Of a DNA stretch of 64,000 nt, positions 30,662 through 39,291 are shown one piece after another. A model generated the notes under the pieces. It saw only the letters and a program-made list of their open reading frames with translations, was not told the DNA's origin and did no database searches. Both the position numbers and the translations under genes were made by a program. How positions within the stretch are numbered: the stretch's first letter is position 1; each line of letters starts with the position of its first letter. Source of the stretch: CAVXNP01 sp963763305 (lineage in GTDB: Bacteria; Pseudomonadota; Gammaproteobacteria; Xanthomonadales; Rhodanobacteraceae); assembly GCA_963763305.1 (NCBI GenBank), contig CAVXNP010000001.1:1240001-1304000 (forward strand). Direction: 5' to 3'.

Positions 30662-31656
30662 CAGTACACCAGCACCGCGCCGGCGAGCGACAGGCCCGCA
30701 CCCGAGCCCACCAGAGCCACCGCATCGCCGCGCTGGACCTGGCCCGAGGTCACCGCATGGTGCAAGGCAACCGGGATGGAAGCCGCCAGTTGGTTGCCCC
30801 GCTGCGCCAGCGTCCGGACCAGCTTGCCCGCCGGCAGTTTCAGCAAGGCCTCCAGATGCATCAGCGCCTTGCCGCTTGCCTGGTGCGGAATGATCCGGTC
30901 CAGCCGCTCCAGCGGCATGCCTGCCCGCGCGATCAGCCGCTCCAGGAAAGCCGGAAGGCGCTGTGCTGCCATGCGATAGGTCTGCTTTCCCCGCATCTCG
31001 AAGGCGGCCCCGTCCAGAAACGCAGCCAGGTCGTCACGCACGCGGATGCGCGTACCCCCGGCGCGCACCTGGCACAGCTCCGCGCCCGATCCATAGGTTT
31101 CGAAATGGGTGCCCAGGATGCCCGCATCGCTGCCCACCGGCGCGCGGCCGAGCACCACGGCCCCAGCCCCGTCGCCGAACAGCATGGCGGTCTCCGGATG
31201 GTGCTCGGGCAACCCGGCCGTGGCGATCTCGCTGGAGACGATCAGCACGCGCTGGTACCGGCCCGCGGCGATGGCCAGGCTCATGGTGTCGAGCGCCGCC
31301 ATGAAGCTGAGGCAGGTCGCATTGATGTCGAAGGCAGGAATGCCGCTCTCGCCCAGCCCCAGCTCGCGCTGGATGAGTACCGCCGAGCAGGGAATCGCCT
31401 GCTCGGGCACGCTGCAGGCCGACACGATGCAGTCCAGCTGGCCGGGCTCGACACCGGCGGCAGCAAGGGCCGCCTTCGCCGCGCGCGCGCCCATCACGGA
31501 CGTGGTTTCATCGTCCGCAGCGTAGTAACGGCGCTCGATGCCGGCATGGCGACCGATCCAGCCGGCGGGCTTGTTCCAGCGCGCCTCCAGGTCGGCGGAA
31601 CTCACGCATCGCCGGGGCAGGTATTCACCCGTGCCGAGAATCTGGACCGCAAGCAT
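30661..31656 (-). CDS. Beta-ketoacyl-ACP synthase III-like ketosynthase, first gene of the cluster
   Basis: 331 aa thiolase-fold protein with the full FabH-type triad: Cys115 (INATCLSF), His258 (IIPHQAS) and Asn288 (RGNQLAAS). It also has GDGAGAVVLG and the terminal GSGAGLSLAGAVLVY. It catalyses decarboxylative or head-to-head Claisen condensation on an acyl-Cys. The genome must have a housekeeping FabH elsewhere with fab genes; this copy heads a seven-gene non-fab operon and is therefore a pathway-specific ketosynthase. ATG 31656 has a modest site (GGGAACC). Its promoter region faces the XRE regulator and contains the GTATCA palindrome 118 bp upstream. Confidence 0.9.
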   Translation of the reverse strand: MLAVQILGTGEYLPRRCVSSADLEARWNKPAGWIGRHAGIERRYYAADDETTSVMGARAAKAALAAAGVEPGQLDCIVSACSVPEQAIPCSAVLIQRELGLGESGIPAFDINATCLSFMAALDTMSLAIAAGRYQRVLIVSSEIATAGLPEHHPETAMLFGDGAGAVVLGRAPVGSDAGILGTHFETYGSGAELCQVRAGGTRIRVRDDLAAFLDGAAFEMRGKQTYRMAAQRLPAFLERLIARAGMPLERLDRIIPHQASGKALMHLEALLKLPAGKLVRTLAQRGNQLAASIPVALHHAVTSGQVQRGDAVALVGSGAGLSLAGAVLVY

Positions 31657-31773
31657 GCATGGTTCCCTGTGCCAGGTTGGCCGGCACTCATGACCGGTGT
31701 CCGAGGCAGCTTGCGCGCCGGCAACCCATCCACCAAGGCTGCGCTGCGGGGCAAGCGTCTCGCGAGCCCCAAG

Positions 31774-31809
31774 GTATCAAAAAATGATACTTTCGATTAC
31801 CAGGTATCA
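31774..31809. promoter_or_regulatory. Candidate operator GTATCA-N5-TGATAC plus a third half-site
   Basis: A perfect 6-bp inverted repeat, GTATCA (31774-31779) and TGATAC (31785-31790), around five A. A further direct GTATCA half-site follows at 31804-31809. It sits in the only divergent gap between the ketosynthase operon and the XRE gene, 12 bp before the latter's start, and is far more AT-rich than its surroundings. The position fits autoregulation by the XRE protein and control of the operon. Confidence 0.6.
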
Positions 31810-31820
31810 CGGAGCGCGGA

Positions 31821-32570
31821 ATGTCAGCCTCTACCGTTCTGGTGCAAGCCGTGCGCGCGGAGCTGCGCCGACGCGGCATCACCTACCGCGAGCTGGCCCG
31901 CCGGCTCGGCGTCAGCGAACCGACCATCAAGCGAAACCTGAGCCGCGGCGGCTTCACGCTGCAACGTCTGGACGACATCTGTGAACTGCTGGGCCTGAAC
32001 GTCCACGACCTGGTGCAGGGTGAGCGCTCGCATCCGGAGGCGGTCACGGAGCTCAGCCGGCAGCAGGAGGCCTCACTGGTGGCCGACCCCAAGTTGCTGC
32101 TGACGATGTACCTCATCCTCAACAACTGGCGCTTCGCCGAGATCATGGCCACATTCCGGGTGGATGAAAACGAGCTGGTGTCGACCCTGCTGAAGCTCGA
32201 TGCATTGAAGATCATCGACTACCGCCCGCCCCACCGCATCAAGAAACTTACCGCCCGCAATTTCTCCTGGCGCAAGGACGGTCCGGTACACCGCTATTTC
32301 ATGTCGCGGGTGCTTCCGGAGTTTTTCGGACAGCGCTTTGACGGCATCGGCGACGCCTTCCATGTCGTCGGCGCAACCCTGTCCGAAGGATCGCGTGCCC
32401 GCATGCAGGCCGCCATGGCCCGGTTGGTGGAGGAGTTCGAGGAAATGGCCAGGGCCGACGCACGGCTGTCCCTGGAAACGCGCGACGGCTGTTGCGCCAT
32501 CCTGGCCTTCCGGAAATGGGAATTTTCCGAGTTCACCCAGCTGCGCCGGCACCCGCCCTCTGGCGCCTGA
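31821..32570 (+). CDS. XRE-family transcriptional regulator
   Basis: 249 aa. Residues about 7-65 are a Cro/CI-type helix-turn-helix: TYRELARRLGVSEPTIKRNL with recognition helix SEPTIKRNL, followed by LDDICELLGLNVHDLV. The remaining 180 residues are a helical domain with a wHTH-like EIMATFRVDENELVSTLLKLDALKIID segment and no known ligand-binding motif. ATG 31821 is preceded by ACGGAGCGCGGA. It is divergent from the ketosynthase operon across 164 bp and is the obvious candidate for its local regulator, probably binding the adjacent GTATCA palindrome. Confidence 0.88.
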   Translation: MSASTVLVQAVRAELRRRGITYRELARRLGVSEPTIKRNLSRGGFTLQRLDDICELLGLNVHDLVQGERSHPEAVTELSRQQEASLVADPKLLLTMYLILNNWRFAEIMATFRVDENELVSTLLKLDALKIIDYRPPHRIKKLTARNFSWRKDGPVHRYFMSRVLPEFFGQRFDGIGDAFHVVGATLSEGSRARMQAAMARLVEEFEEMARADARLSLETRDGCCAILAFRKWEFSEFTQLRRHPPSGA

Positions 32571-32697
32571 TTGCTCAGGCTAGAAGCCAGTCACCCATGT
32601 AGCAGGACCTGCGGAAGCATCCCCAGCCAGCAGCTTCTCCCATGGCAGTTCGCCGGAGCCTGCCCCGATCGAGCACCAAGGCAACCCCCTCGCCGGA

Positions 32698-32889
32698 TCA
32701 TCCCACCGGGTCGCCGCGATGGGTTTCTTCCACATCCGGGTCGTCGCCGTATTTGCGATCGATGCGGCGGGCGGCATCGTCGAGCTTTTCTCCAACCTCC
32801 CCGCTGCGGGAGTTCACCGAGTTGCCCGTGGTCTTGCGGTCAAGTTCGGGAAGGGTGTCCGGGCGACGTTGCTCGTGATCGTTGCTCAT
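32698..32889 (-). CDS. Small hydrophilic hypothetical protein
   Basis: 63 aa, with no hydrophobic segment and very rich in charged residues (MSNDHEQRRPDTLPELDRKT, then VGEKLDDAARRIDRKYGDDPD). ATG 32889 is preceded by GAGGACTCCTGC, a good ribosome binding site, and the protein ends cleanly at TGA. The composition recalls small stress-related proteins, but I recognise no family. It stands alone. Confidence 0.6.
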   Translation of the reverse strand: MSNDHEQRRPDTLPELDRKTTGNSVNSRSGEVGEKLDDAARRIDRKYGDDPDVEETHRGDPVG

Positions 32890-33088
32890 GCAGGAGTCCT
32901 CGCAAGGCTGTGGAATGTCCGTTCTACCGCGGACCTCGTATCACGGCCGTGACGCGCGTGCGAGCGACTTGCCATGCGGTGGGCCGCCACTGACGACCAC
33001 CGCAGGCCCGGAGGGTGCAGACGTGCCGCTATCGAACAATGGACCTCGACAGAGACGGGAGCCACCGCCGCCCTCAACGGAGACCCCC

Positions 33089-33183
33089 GTAGGGTGGGCT
33101 TCAGCCCACCAGGCCAACGCAGCAGAAAAGCGACCTCTCAACAGCCCAAGAACCGAGATCTGGTGGGCTGAAGCCCACCCTAC
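33089..33183. repeat. Pair of inverted REP palindromes
   Basis: Two opposed copies of the GTAGGGTGGGCTTCAGCCCACC element with about 50 bp between them, in the gap between the small hypothetical gene and tRNA-Arg. Confidence 0.8.
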
Positions 33184-33277
33184 GCCGGAGCCGCTCCCAC
33201 GTTCGGAGGGTGAGAGATTTGCGCGCAGCCACGGGTTGAGCGCACGACACGTGCGCGGCATAGTTTCATTGGGAAGA

Positions 33278-33354
33278 TGGCGCGCCTGGAGGGATTCGAA
33301 CCCCCGACCAATGGCTTCGGAAGCCACTACTCTATCCGGCTGAGCTACAGGCGC
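33278..33354 (-). tRNA. tRNA-Arg (anticodon CCG)
   Basis: Reverse strand reads GCGCCTG (acceptor), TAGCTCAGCCGGATAGAGTA (D arm), GTGGC-TTCCGAA-GCCAT (anticodon arm, CCG), then GGGGGTTCGAATCCCTC (T arm), CAGGCGC, discriminator G and an encoded CCA. All four stems pair, and the total is 77 nt. CCG reads CGG arginine codons, which are common in this GC-rich genome. Confidence 0.97.
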
Positions 33355-33591
33355 TTGGGTGCTGCGGCTGCCGCGGCGGTGGGATCCGGCCGGGGCAGTG
33401 GCGGAGTATAGCGGAGTTGATCGCGGGCGCCCACGGGGTGGGTGACATTTGCGATGGCGCGGTGCGGTGTGGCCGTCTCGGTTGATCGGGTTGGGCTGGC
33501 GGTTGGTGCGTGGGAACGGTCGGGCCGGGGCCACGGGCGTGGCGCGTGACGTGCGGAGTGCGGGGGGCGGTGTCCGCGCGTGGTGGGGCGG

Positions 33592-33682
33592 TGGTGGGCT
33601 GAAGCCCACCCTACTGGGGTTGGGGGCTGGGGCCAGCTCCGGACCCTCTCCCCAACCCCTCTCCCGCAGGGAGAGGGGCTTG
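33592..33682. repeat. REP palindrome followed by a CCCTCTCCC/GGGAGAGGG hairpin
   Basis: One REP copy (GGTGGGCTGAAGCCCACCCTAC, 33592-33613). About 40 bp further on is a stem of CCCCTCTCCC and GGGAGAGGGG separated by GCA (about 33656-33680), a dispersed element also seen in related genomes. Both lie just beyond the stop of the M61 peptidase and may act as 3' transcript-end structures. Confidence 0.65.
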
Positions 33683-33693
33683 TTGCTTGGGGC

Positions 33694-35598
33694 TTAGCGC
33701 GCCTTGAGCAGGTCGCCCAGGTGGTCGGGCTTGCCCTTGATGCGCTCCAGGTGCGGGTACTTCAGGCCGTCGTGGTAATCGATGCGCACGGTCTTGTAGC
33801 TGTCGAAGCTCTTCAGCAGCAGTTCGACCGGCTGGCTCTTGTCCTTGGCCGCGTCGGTGACGGCATCCTTGAGCGCGTCGGCGGAGTACTCGGTGCCGTT
33901 GACGGCGACGACCTTCATCGACGGGCCGATGCCGGCCTTGAACGCCGGGCCATCCCACAGCACGTCGGCGATGCTGCCGTCCTTGCCGACCGACAGACCC
34001 AGCGAATAGGTCAGGTCGGCGTTGCCGCGGCGGGCTTCGATCGCCTTGATGGCGTCGGAGGGCTTGTCGGTGTAGACCAGCTTCCAGCCGTGCGCGGCGA
34101 TGCCTCCGATCAGCGGGCCGTGGCCGTCCAGACGGGTGCGCAGGAACGAGGCCCAGTCGTACGGCTTGATGTTGTTGAGCGTGCTGACCACGTCCTTGAA
34201 GGTGTACGTGTTGACCTTCCAGTCGCCGTTGTTCATGCCGAAGAAGGCCTTGGCGAAGTCGTCGATGCTGTTCTTGTCACCGCTGAGCTCACGCAGCTTG
34301 GCGTCCACGTCCAGCCAGATCATGGCGCCGGCGACGTAGTAGTCCTCGCTGGCCTGGTAGTTGCGGTACGGCAGCGGCGCGCGCTGCGCGATGGTGGGGT
34401 CGTTGGTGGTGTCCTGCACGTTGCGCCAGCTGGCCAGGCCCGGGCGGCCCTTGTCGTAGAGGGCCGCGGCGTAGGCGAACATGTCGCGGGCCTGCTGGTC
34501 GGTCCACAGGTCGGCACGGGCGGCCATGACCATGCCCCAGAACTGGGTCTGGCCCTCGTATACCCACAGCAGCGTGTTGCTCATGGGCACGTTGAAGTTG
34601 GGCGTGGTGAGGTCGGCGCCGCGACGGTATTTGCCGTCCCACGAGTGGTTGTACTCGTGCGAGAACAGGTCGCGCGACAGCGCGTTCTTCTTCCACTCGG
34701 TGAAGTAGTCGGCCTTGACGCCGTCCTCGCTGGACTGGTGATGCTCCAGGCCGATGCCGCCGAGCTTGTCGCTGAGCGAGGTGAGGAAGGTGTAGTGACC
34801 GTAGTGGTGCGCACCGTAGAGCTTGTCCATCTGCTTGATCAGCTCGCGGTGCGGCTTGATCTGCTCGGGGGTGAACTCGAGGTACTTCGGCGCGTCGGCG
34901 AACAGGTCCATGTGCACCGGGGTCTTGGCGCCCGGGGCCAGGTCAACCTGCTTGTGGTACTTGCCGGCGAGCATCGGCGAGTCGATCAGCGCGTTGTAGC
35001 TGATGGTCTTGTACTTGAGGGTGTTGCCATCCTTCGATTGCAGCTCGAGCGCGGTAGCACCGTCCCAGCCGGCAGGGAGGGTGACGCTGGCGTCGGCGTC
35101 GATCTTGCGGATGTTGTGGCCGGCCGGATACAGCGAGACGGTGTCCCACTGCAGGCTGAGCATCTCGGGCGTCATCATCACCCGGCCCTGGCTGTGGTCC
35201 TGCGCGCTGAGGAACTGGAAATCCACGTCGACCGCGCTGGCGCCCTCGGGCACGTTCACGTGGAAGGCGTAGACGTTGAGCGGATCACGCGTCCACTGCA
35301 GGGTCTTGCCGTTGGCCTTGACGGTGAGGCCGGCGAACTTGTCGATCGGGCCGGTCGGCGAATGGTGGCCCGGAATCCACTGCGGATACAGCAGCGTGAG
35401 CGGGCCGGCGGCGGCAGGGATGGTCTCGTGCACGCGGAAAATGCGGTGCGCGACATCGGTGGCGTCGACGTGGATCTTCAGCGTGCCGGGGGCATACGGC
35501 GTGTCCTGCACGGGCGGCACGTCGTCCGCGTGGACGGGCGCGGCCAGCACGCCGAGGCTGGCGGCAAGCAGGGCGGTGGCGAGAACGGTGGTTTTCAA
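33694..35598 (-). CDS. Secreted M61-family (glycyl aminopeptidase-like) metallopeptidase, copy 1
   Basis: 634 aa with a signal peptide (LKTTVLATALLAASLGVLAAPVHA). The N-terminal beta-rich domain contains RVHETIP...PQWIPGHHSPTGPID. The thermolysin-like zinc site is HEYNH (His314, Glu315, His318), with the third ligand Glu in WVYEGQTQFWG. A C-terminal PDZ-like domain begins near VLWDGPAFKAGIGPSMKVVAVNG. These are the features of peptidase family M61. I choose TTG 35598 because AGGAGA lies 7 bp upstream and the signal peptide starts there. It lies 67 bp downstream of a close paralogue and is probably cotranscribed. Confidence 0.9.
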   Translation of the reverse strand: MKTTVLATALLAASLGVLAAPVHADDVPPVQDTPYAPGTLKIHVDATDVAHRIFRVHETIPAAAGPLTLLYPQWIPGHHSPTGPIDKFAGLTVKANGKTLQWTRDPLNVYAFHVNVPEGASAVDVDFQFLSAQDHSQGRVMMTPEMLSLQWDTVSLYPAGHNIRKIDADASVTLPAGWDGATALELQSKDGNTLKYKTISYNALIDSPMLAGKYHKQVDLAPGAKTPVHMDLFADAPKYLEFTPEQIKPHRELIKQMDKLYGAHHYGHYTFLTSLSDKLGGIGLEHHQSSEDGVKADYFTEWKKNALSRDLFSHEYNHSWDGKYRRGADLTTPNFNVPMSNTLLWVYEGQTQFWGMVMAARADLWTDQQARDMFAYAAALYDKGRPGLASWRNVQDTTNDPTIAQRAPLPYRNYQASEDYYVAGAMIWLDVDAKLRELSGDKNSIDDFAKAFFGMNNGDWKVNTYTFKDVVSTLNNIKPYDWASFLRTRLDGHGPLIGGIAAHGWKLVYTDKPSDAIKAIEARRGNADLTYSLGLSVGKDGSIADVLWDGPAFKAGIGPSMKVVAVNGTEYSADALKDAVTDAAKDKSQPVELLLKSFDSYKTVRIDYHDGLKYPHLERIKGKPDHLGDLLKAR

Positions 35599-35665
35599 AG
35601 CGGCATCTCCTGGATGCTGGGGGTCGGGGGGAACGGCCGGCGCGCGATGCGCCGGCCCTCGGGAA

Positions 35666-37579
35666 TCACTTGCGCGGTGCGACGATGTCGCCAAGCAGGT
35701 CGCTGCCCTTGGCGCGCACCAGGTGCGGGTACTTGAGGCCGCCGTGGTAGCCGATGCGGTAGGTGCTGTAGTGCGCGTCGTTCTTCACCAGCAGCTCGAT
35801 CGGCGCGGTGCCGGCCTTGGCGGCGCTGACCGCGTCGGTGAGCGCGTCGGTGGAAAAATCCTTGCCGTTGACGGCCACGATGGTCAGCCCGGGCACCAGT
35901 CCGGCCTTGAACGCCGGCCCGTCCCACTGCACGTCGTAGATATGCCCGCTGCCGGTGGCCGACAGCCCCAGCGAGTAGGCCAGGTTGACGTGGTGGCGCA
36001 TGCCCTGGGCGGCCTTTTCCTCGGCGTTGGGCGTGTCGGTGTAGACCAGTTTCCAGCCGCCGCGCTCGATGCCGTGCTCGGGCAGCTGGTCGCCGGTGTA
36101 GTCCAGCCGCTCGCGCAGGAAGCCCTTCCAGTCGTACGGCTGCACCTGGTTAAGCGCGGCGATCACGTCGTCGAAGGTGTAGGTGCGCGTGACGTAGCTG
36201 CCCGGGTCCATGCCGAAGAACGCATGGGCAAAATCATCCAGCGAACGCTTGCCGTGGGACAGCTCGCGGATCCGCGTGTCCACGTCCAGCCACAGCAGCT
36301 GGCCCTCGGGGTAGAAGTCGGTACCGCGGCGGAAATTGCCCCAGCCGCCACCGCCGTAATAGGTCAGCGGTGCGGCATCGGCGGTGTCCTGCAGCGAGCG
36401 CCAGGCGCGGCCGGTGCGCGCAGACATCGCCGCGGCAATGGAGGCCATCGAGTCGCGATAGCGCTCCGGCGTCCACAGGCCCGAGCGCGCGGTCAGCACG
36501 CCGGCCCAGTAGTCGGTGAGGCCCTCGTACACCCACAGCAGGTCGTCCTGCTCGGTGGTGTTGAAATCCGGCGCCCACAGCTTGGCCGGCCGGCGGAACT
36601 TGCCGTTCCACGAATGCACGTACTCGTGCGGCATCAGGCTGGCCATCAGCGTGTAGGCCTTGCCGTCGGTGAGCATGTCCGCCGGCAGCCGGTCGTCGCT
36701 GGACTGGTGGTGCTCCAGGCCGAAGTGGCCGGTGTGGTCGGACAGGGTCAGCAGGAAGTCGTAGTGATCGTAATGGTGGGTGCCGAACAGCTTCTCGGCC
36801 TGGTCGACCAGCTGGCGATGCTGCTTGAGCTGGGCGTTGGTGAGCTTGACCTGGTCCGCCTCGTCGGCCACCACGTTCAAATGCACCGGCACGGCGTCGC
36901 CCGGGTTCAGGTCGACCCGGTTGAAGTGCTTGCCGGCGATCAGCGGCGAGTCGACGAAGTTGTTGAAGCTCAGCGGCTTGAACACGGTGGTATCACCGTC
37001 GCGGCTGGCCACTTCCATCGCGGTGGCGAACTTCCAGCCGGCCGGCAGCACCACCGTCGGCTGGATCCGGATCTGCCGGGTGTAGTGCCCGGCCGGGTAG
37101 AACGCCACCTGGTTGAACTCCAGGTCGACCAGGTCCGGCGTGGACGAGGGGCTGGCACCGAACGAGCCGCCCTCGCCGGGCGAGAGGAACTGGAAGTCCA
37201 CGTTCAGCGCGCTGACGCCGTCGGGCACCCGCAGGTGCAGCGTGTACATGTCGCGCAGGTCGCGCCGCCACGGCACCTTCTGCCCGTTGGCGGTGATGAA
37301 CAGCCCGGCCACGTTGTCGATCGGGCCGGAAGGCGAATGCTCGCCGGGAATCCACTTGGGGTAGTACAGCGTCAGCGGGCCGGGCGTGACCGGGATGGTC
37401 TCGTGCACGCGGAACATCTTCCTGGGCGCATCGGTGAGGTCGACCTTGACCGTAAGCATGCCGGCACGCGGCGTGTCCTTGGGTGGCGCCTGCTCGGCGT
37501 GCGTCAGCGGCGCGGTCAGCGACAGCGCGGCAGCGAGCGACAGCGCCAGCAGGTTGGAGCGGGTCGAAACTGGGTTCAC
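35666..37579 (-). CDS. Secreted M61-family metallopeptidase, copy 2
   Basis: 637 aa, the tandem paralogue of the gene downstream. A signal peptide (RSNLLALSLAAALSLTAPLTHA) is followed by RVHETIPVTPGPLTLYYPKWIPGEHSPSGPID, the zinc motif HEYVH (His318, Glu319, His322), WVYEGLTDYWAG, and a PDZ-like end (VQWDGPAFKAGLVPGLTIVAVNG). The same order of domains and about half-identical blocks indicate an old duplication. GTG 37579 is chosen: ACAGGGGAGTTATCC gives a good site and removes a 24-residue Arg-rich extension. It acts in the periplasm or outside the cell, probably on peptide nutrients. Confidence 0.9.
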   Translation of the reverse strand: MNPVSTRSNLLALSLAAALSLTAPLTHAEQAPPKDTPRAGMLTVKVDLTDAPRKMFRVHETIPVTPGPLTLYYPKWIPGEHSPSGPIDNVAGLFITANGQKVPWRRDLRDMYTLHLRVPDGVSALNVDFQFLSPGEGGSFGASPSSTPDLVDLEFNQVAFYPAGHYTRQIRIQPTVVLPAGWKFATAMEVASRDGDTTVFKPLSFNNFVDSPLIAGKHFNRVDLNPGDAVPVHLNVVADEADQVKLTNAQLKQHRQLVDQAEKLFGTHHYDHYDFLLTLSDHTGHFGLEHHQSSDDRLPADMLTDGKAYTLMASLMPHEYVHSWNGKFRRPAKLWAPDFNTTEQDDLLWVYEGLTDYWAGVLTARSGLWTPERYRDSMASIAAAMSARTGRAWRSLQDTADAAPLTYYGGGGWGNFRRGTDFYPEGQLLWLDVDTRIRELSHGKRSLDDFAHAFFGMDPGSYVTRTYTFDDVIAALNQVQPYDWKGFLRERLDYTGDQLPEHGIERGGWKLVYTDTPNAEEKAAQGMRHHVNLAYSLGLSATGSGHIYDVQWDGPAFKAGLVPGLTIVAVNGKDFSTDALTDAVSAAKAGTAPIELLVKNDAHYSTYRIGYHGGLKYPHLVRAKGSDLLGDIVAPRK

Positions 37580-37829
37580 GGATAACTCCCCTGTAAGGCA
37601 TCGGGCGGCGCAAACGTCGCGCGCCCGGCCGCCACGATGGTCCGCACGCAAGGAGCGACAGCCAACATGACAACCATCCGATGGTAGGGCCGAAGGTCAT
37701 GCCCCCAACCCTGCCAGAGGTCACGGGCCGGCTGCGCCAGGTCACGCGCGGCGCGCTCGGGCGGCCGGCCTGCGCAAAGCCGCGACCCGGCCGGATGCGG
37801 CGCCGGCGCGGAGGACGCCGGCAGCGCGG

Positions 37830-38168
37830 TCAGGCGGCGACAGCGTCCGGCTGCGGCGAACGCTCCCATGGGCGCCAGGTGTTAAACAGCAGGTAGATCC
37901 CGATCAGCGTGCCGATCGGAAAGCCGAGCAGCAGCAACACCGAGATGACGATCGAGCTGACCCGCGCCCACGGCTTGCCCAGCCGCGCGCCGCGGGCGGT
38001 GACGTGGTGCGCCAGGAACAGCGCGGTGAACAACAGCAACGGCACCCCCACCTCGGCCCATGCCACCGGGGGCCCAAAAAAATACAGGCAGGCGAACGCC
38101 GCGACGAACACCAGATACAGCCAGGACAGCGCCCGGTGCGCGCGGAACACCTTGATGTTTCTTTCCAT
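37830..38168 (-). CDS. Small integral membrane protein
   Basis: 112 aa with three hydrophobic segments (WLYLVFVAAFACLYFFG, VGVPLLLFTALFLAHHV and SSIVISVLLLLGFPIGTLIGIYLLF). The central HH and the closing NTWRPWERSP are reminiscent of uncharacterised small membrane proteins common in Xanthomonadales. ATG 38168 follows AGGAAGATGTC. It is the third of three small membrane-protein genes in a row, separated by about 90 bp from the second. The function is unknown. Confidence 0.7.
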   Translation of the reverse strand: MERNIKVFRAHRALSWLYLVFVAAFACLYFFGPPVAWAEVGVPLLLFTALFLAHHVTARGARLGKPWARVSSIVISVLLLLGFPIGTLIGIYLLFNTWRPWERSPQPDAVAA

Positions 38169-38259
38169 GACATCTTCCTTGCAAGGAGCAAACGGCCGGA
38201 CGATGGAGCCGAGGGTGCCATGGCCAACCATCCATGGCGGAGGATGCAGGCGCCCGACC

Positions 38260-38511
38260 CTACACCGATCTCGCCTTGCGCCGACGACGCAGCAGCCACA
38301 AGCCAGTAGCGGCGGCCAGGGCGATGCCGGCCGCAGCCATTACACAGCCTGCGCCGCCGAACCACCACAGTTGCGCAGTGCCGCCACTGGCCACCACACG
38401 CATGGCCGGAATGGCCGCGCGCAGAAACAGTAGCAGCGCCGCGATGGCGCCGGCCAGAACCACCCACAACGCCAGCGTGGCCAGTTTATGCAACAGCCAG
38501 CGAGCTTTCAT
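38260..38511 (-). CDS. Small membrane protein with two TM segments
   Basis: 83 aa. One hydrophobic helix lies at about residues 8-30 (LATLALWVVLAGAIAALLLFL) and a second near 50-72, followed by a basic RRRRKAR tail that predicts a cytoplasmic C-terminus. ATG 38511 has GGAGG 5 bp upstream. It begins 23 bp after the stop of the next membrane-protein gene, so the two are likely cotranscribed. No family is recognised. Confidence 0.62.
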   Translation of the reverse strand: MKARWLLHKLATLALWVVLAGAIAALLLFLRAAIPAMRVVASGGTAQLWWFGGAGCVMAAAGIALAAATGLWLLRRRRKARSV

Positions 38512-38534
38512 GCGACCTCCAGGCAACCAGGGGG

Positions 38535-38930
38535 CTAGCGGCGGGACCGCCCGATAAAGACCGGCATCACGGCAAACACCAGCAACATGGCCAGATAGAC
38601 GCTGCCGGACACCGGATCGCGCGAGGCCAGGTATTCAAGCGGCGACAGCCCCTGCAGCCAGCGGGCCAGCACCAGCTCCGCGCCCACCAGCCAGCCCAGC
38701 GCAGCGACTCCAACGACCATCCGGGCCGGCGTCTCCAGCGGACCGAAGCGGCGCACCACGTAGCGCGCCGCCCACACGATCACCAGCAGCATCACCGGCA
38801 TTTCCGCCAGCTCGGCCCAGCGCACGCCCAGGCGCGGCACCAGCAGCGGCACCCGCACCAGGGCCAGCACAAAGCCCGCGCCGAAGACCAGGGCAACATA
38901 GAGCATGGAGGCTTTGGCGATGCGGGACAT
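38535..38930 (-). CDS. Membrane protein with four TM segments, hypothetical
   Basis: 131 aa. It has four hydrophobic stretches (SMLYVALVFGAGFVLALVRV, MPVMLLVIVWAARYVV, MVVGVAALGWLVGAELVLA and VYLAMLLVFAVMPVFIG). ATG 38930 (MSRIAKAS) is preferred over a longer frame because the upstream part is not membrane-protein-like. It appears to head a three-gene run of small membrane proteins. The function is unknown. Confidence 0.7.
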   Translation of the reverse strand: MSRIAKASMLYVALVFGAGFVLALVRVPLLVPRLGVRWAELAEMPVMLLVIVWAARYVVRRFGPLETPARMVVGVAALGWLVGAELVLARWLQGLSPLEYLASRDPVSGSVYLAMLLVFAVMPVFIGRSRR

Positions 38931-39291
38931 GGCTGGTATCGGAGTGTGGCAGCGGGTGGACATGACGCAGTGCGGACTTGAGCAAGCCGGCCTCTACGCG
39001 TCGCAGGATGGGTGGGCTCAAGCCCACCCTACGCCTACCGTACGCCCTGCGCCGGGAGGAATCGGCAATCGTGTGGTGCATCGGCCATTCCGGCTGACAG
39101 CGCCATCCGCCCCGGCTCCCGGCCGGCAAGCCCGTCGGGCACGTACCACGAGCCGCGGACGCGGCCTTCGGCCGTGCCATGTGGCCGGGCTTCTTCGCCG
39201 CCGACGGCGGTGGGCAACATCGCGCCGCGGCGCTGACGTGATCGCGTGCCCTGCCCGGCCGAAGGCAGGAGGCACCCACCCGATCGAGCAG
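38931..39291. other. Intergenic region with one REP palindrome
   Basis: About 360 bp, containing a REP variant at 39009-39032 (GGTGGGCTCAAGCCCACC, with CTCAAG at the centre rather than CTTCAG). Otherwise nothing is recognisable. It should include the promoter for the membrane-protein trio. Confidence 0.55.

Noticed and set aside
33580..37585. Two long plus-strand frames opposite the M61 peptidases
   Set aside because: They are Val/Gln/Arg-rich antisense frames. The minus-strand genes have signal peptides, zinc motifs and ribosome binding sites.
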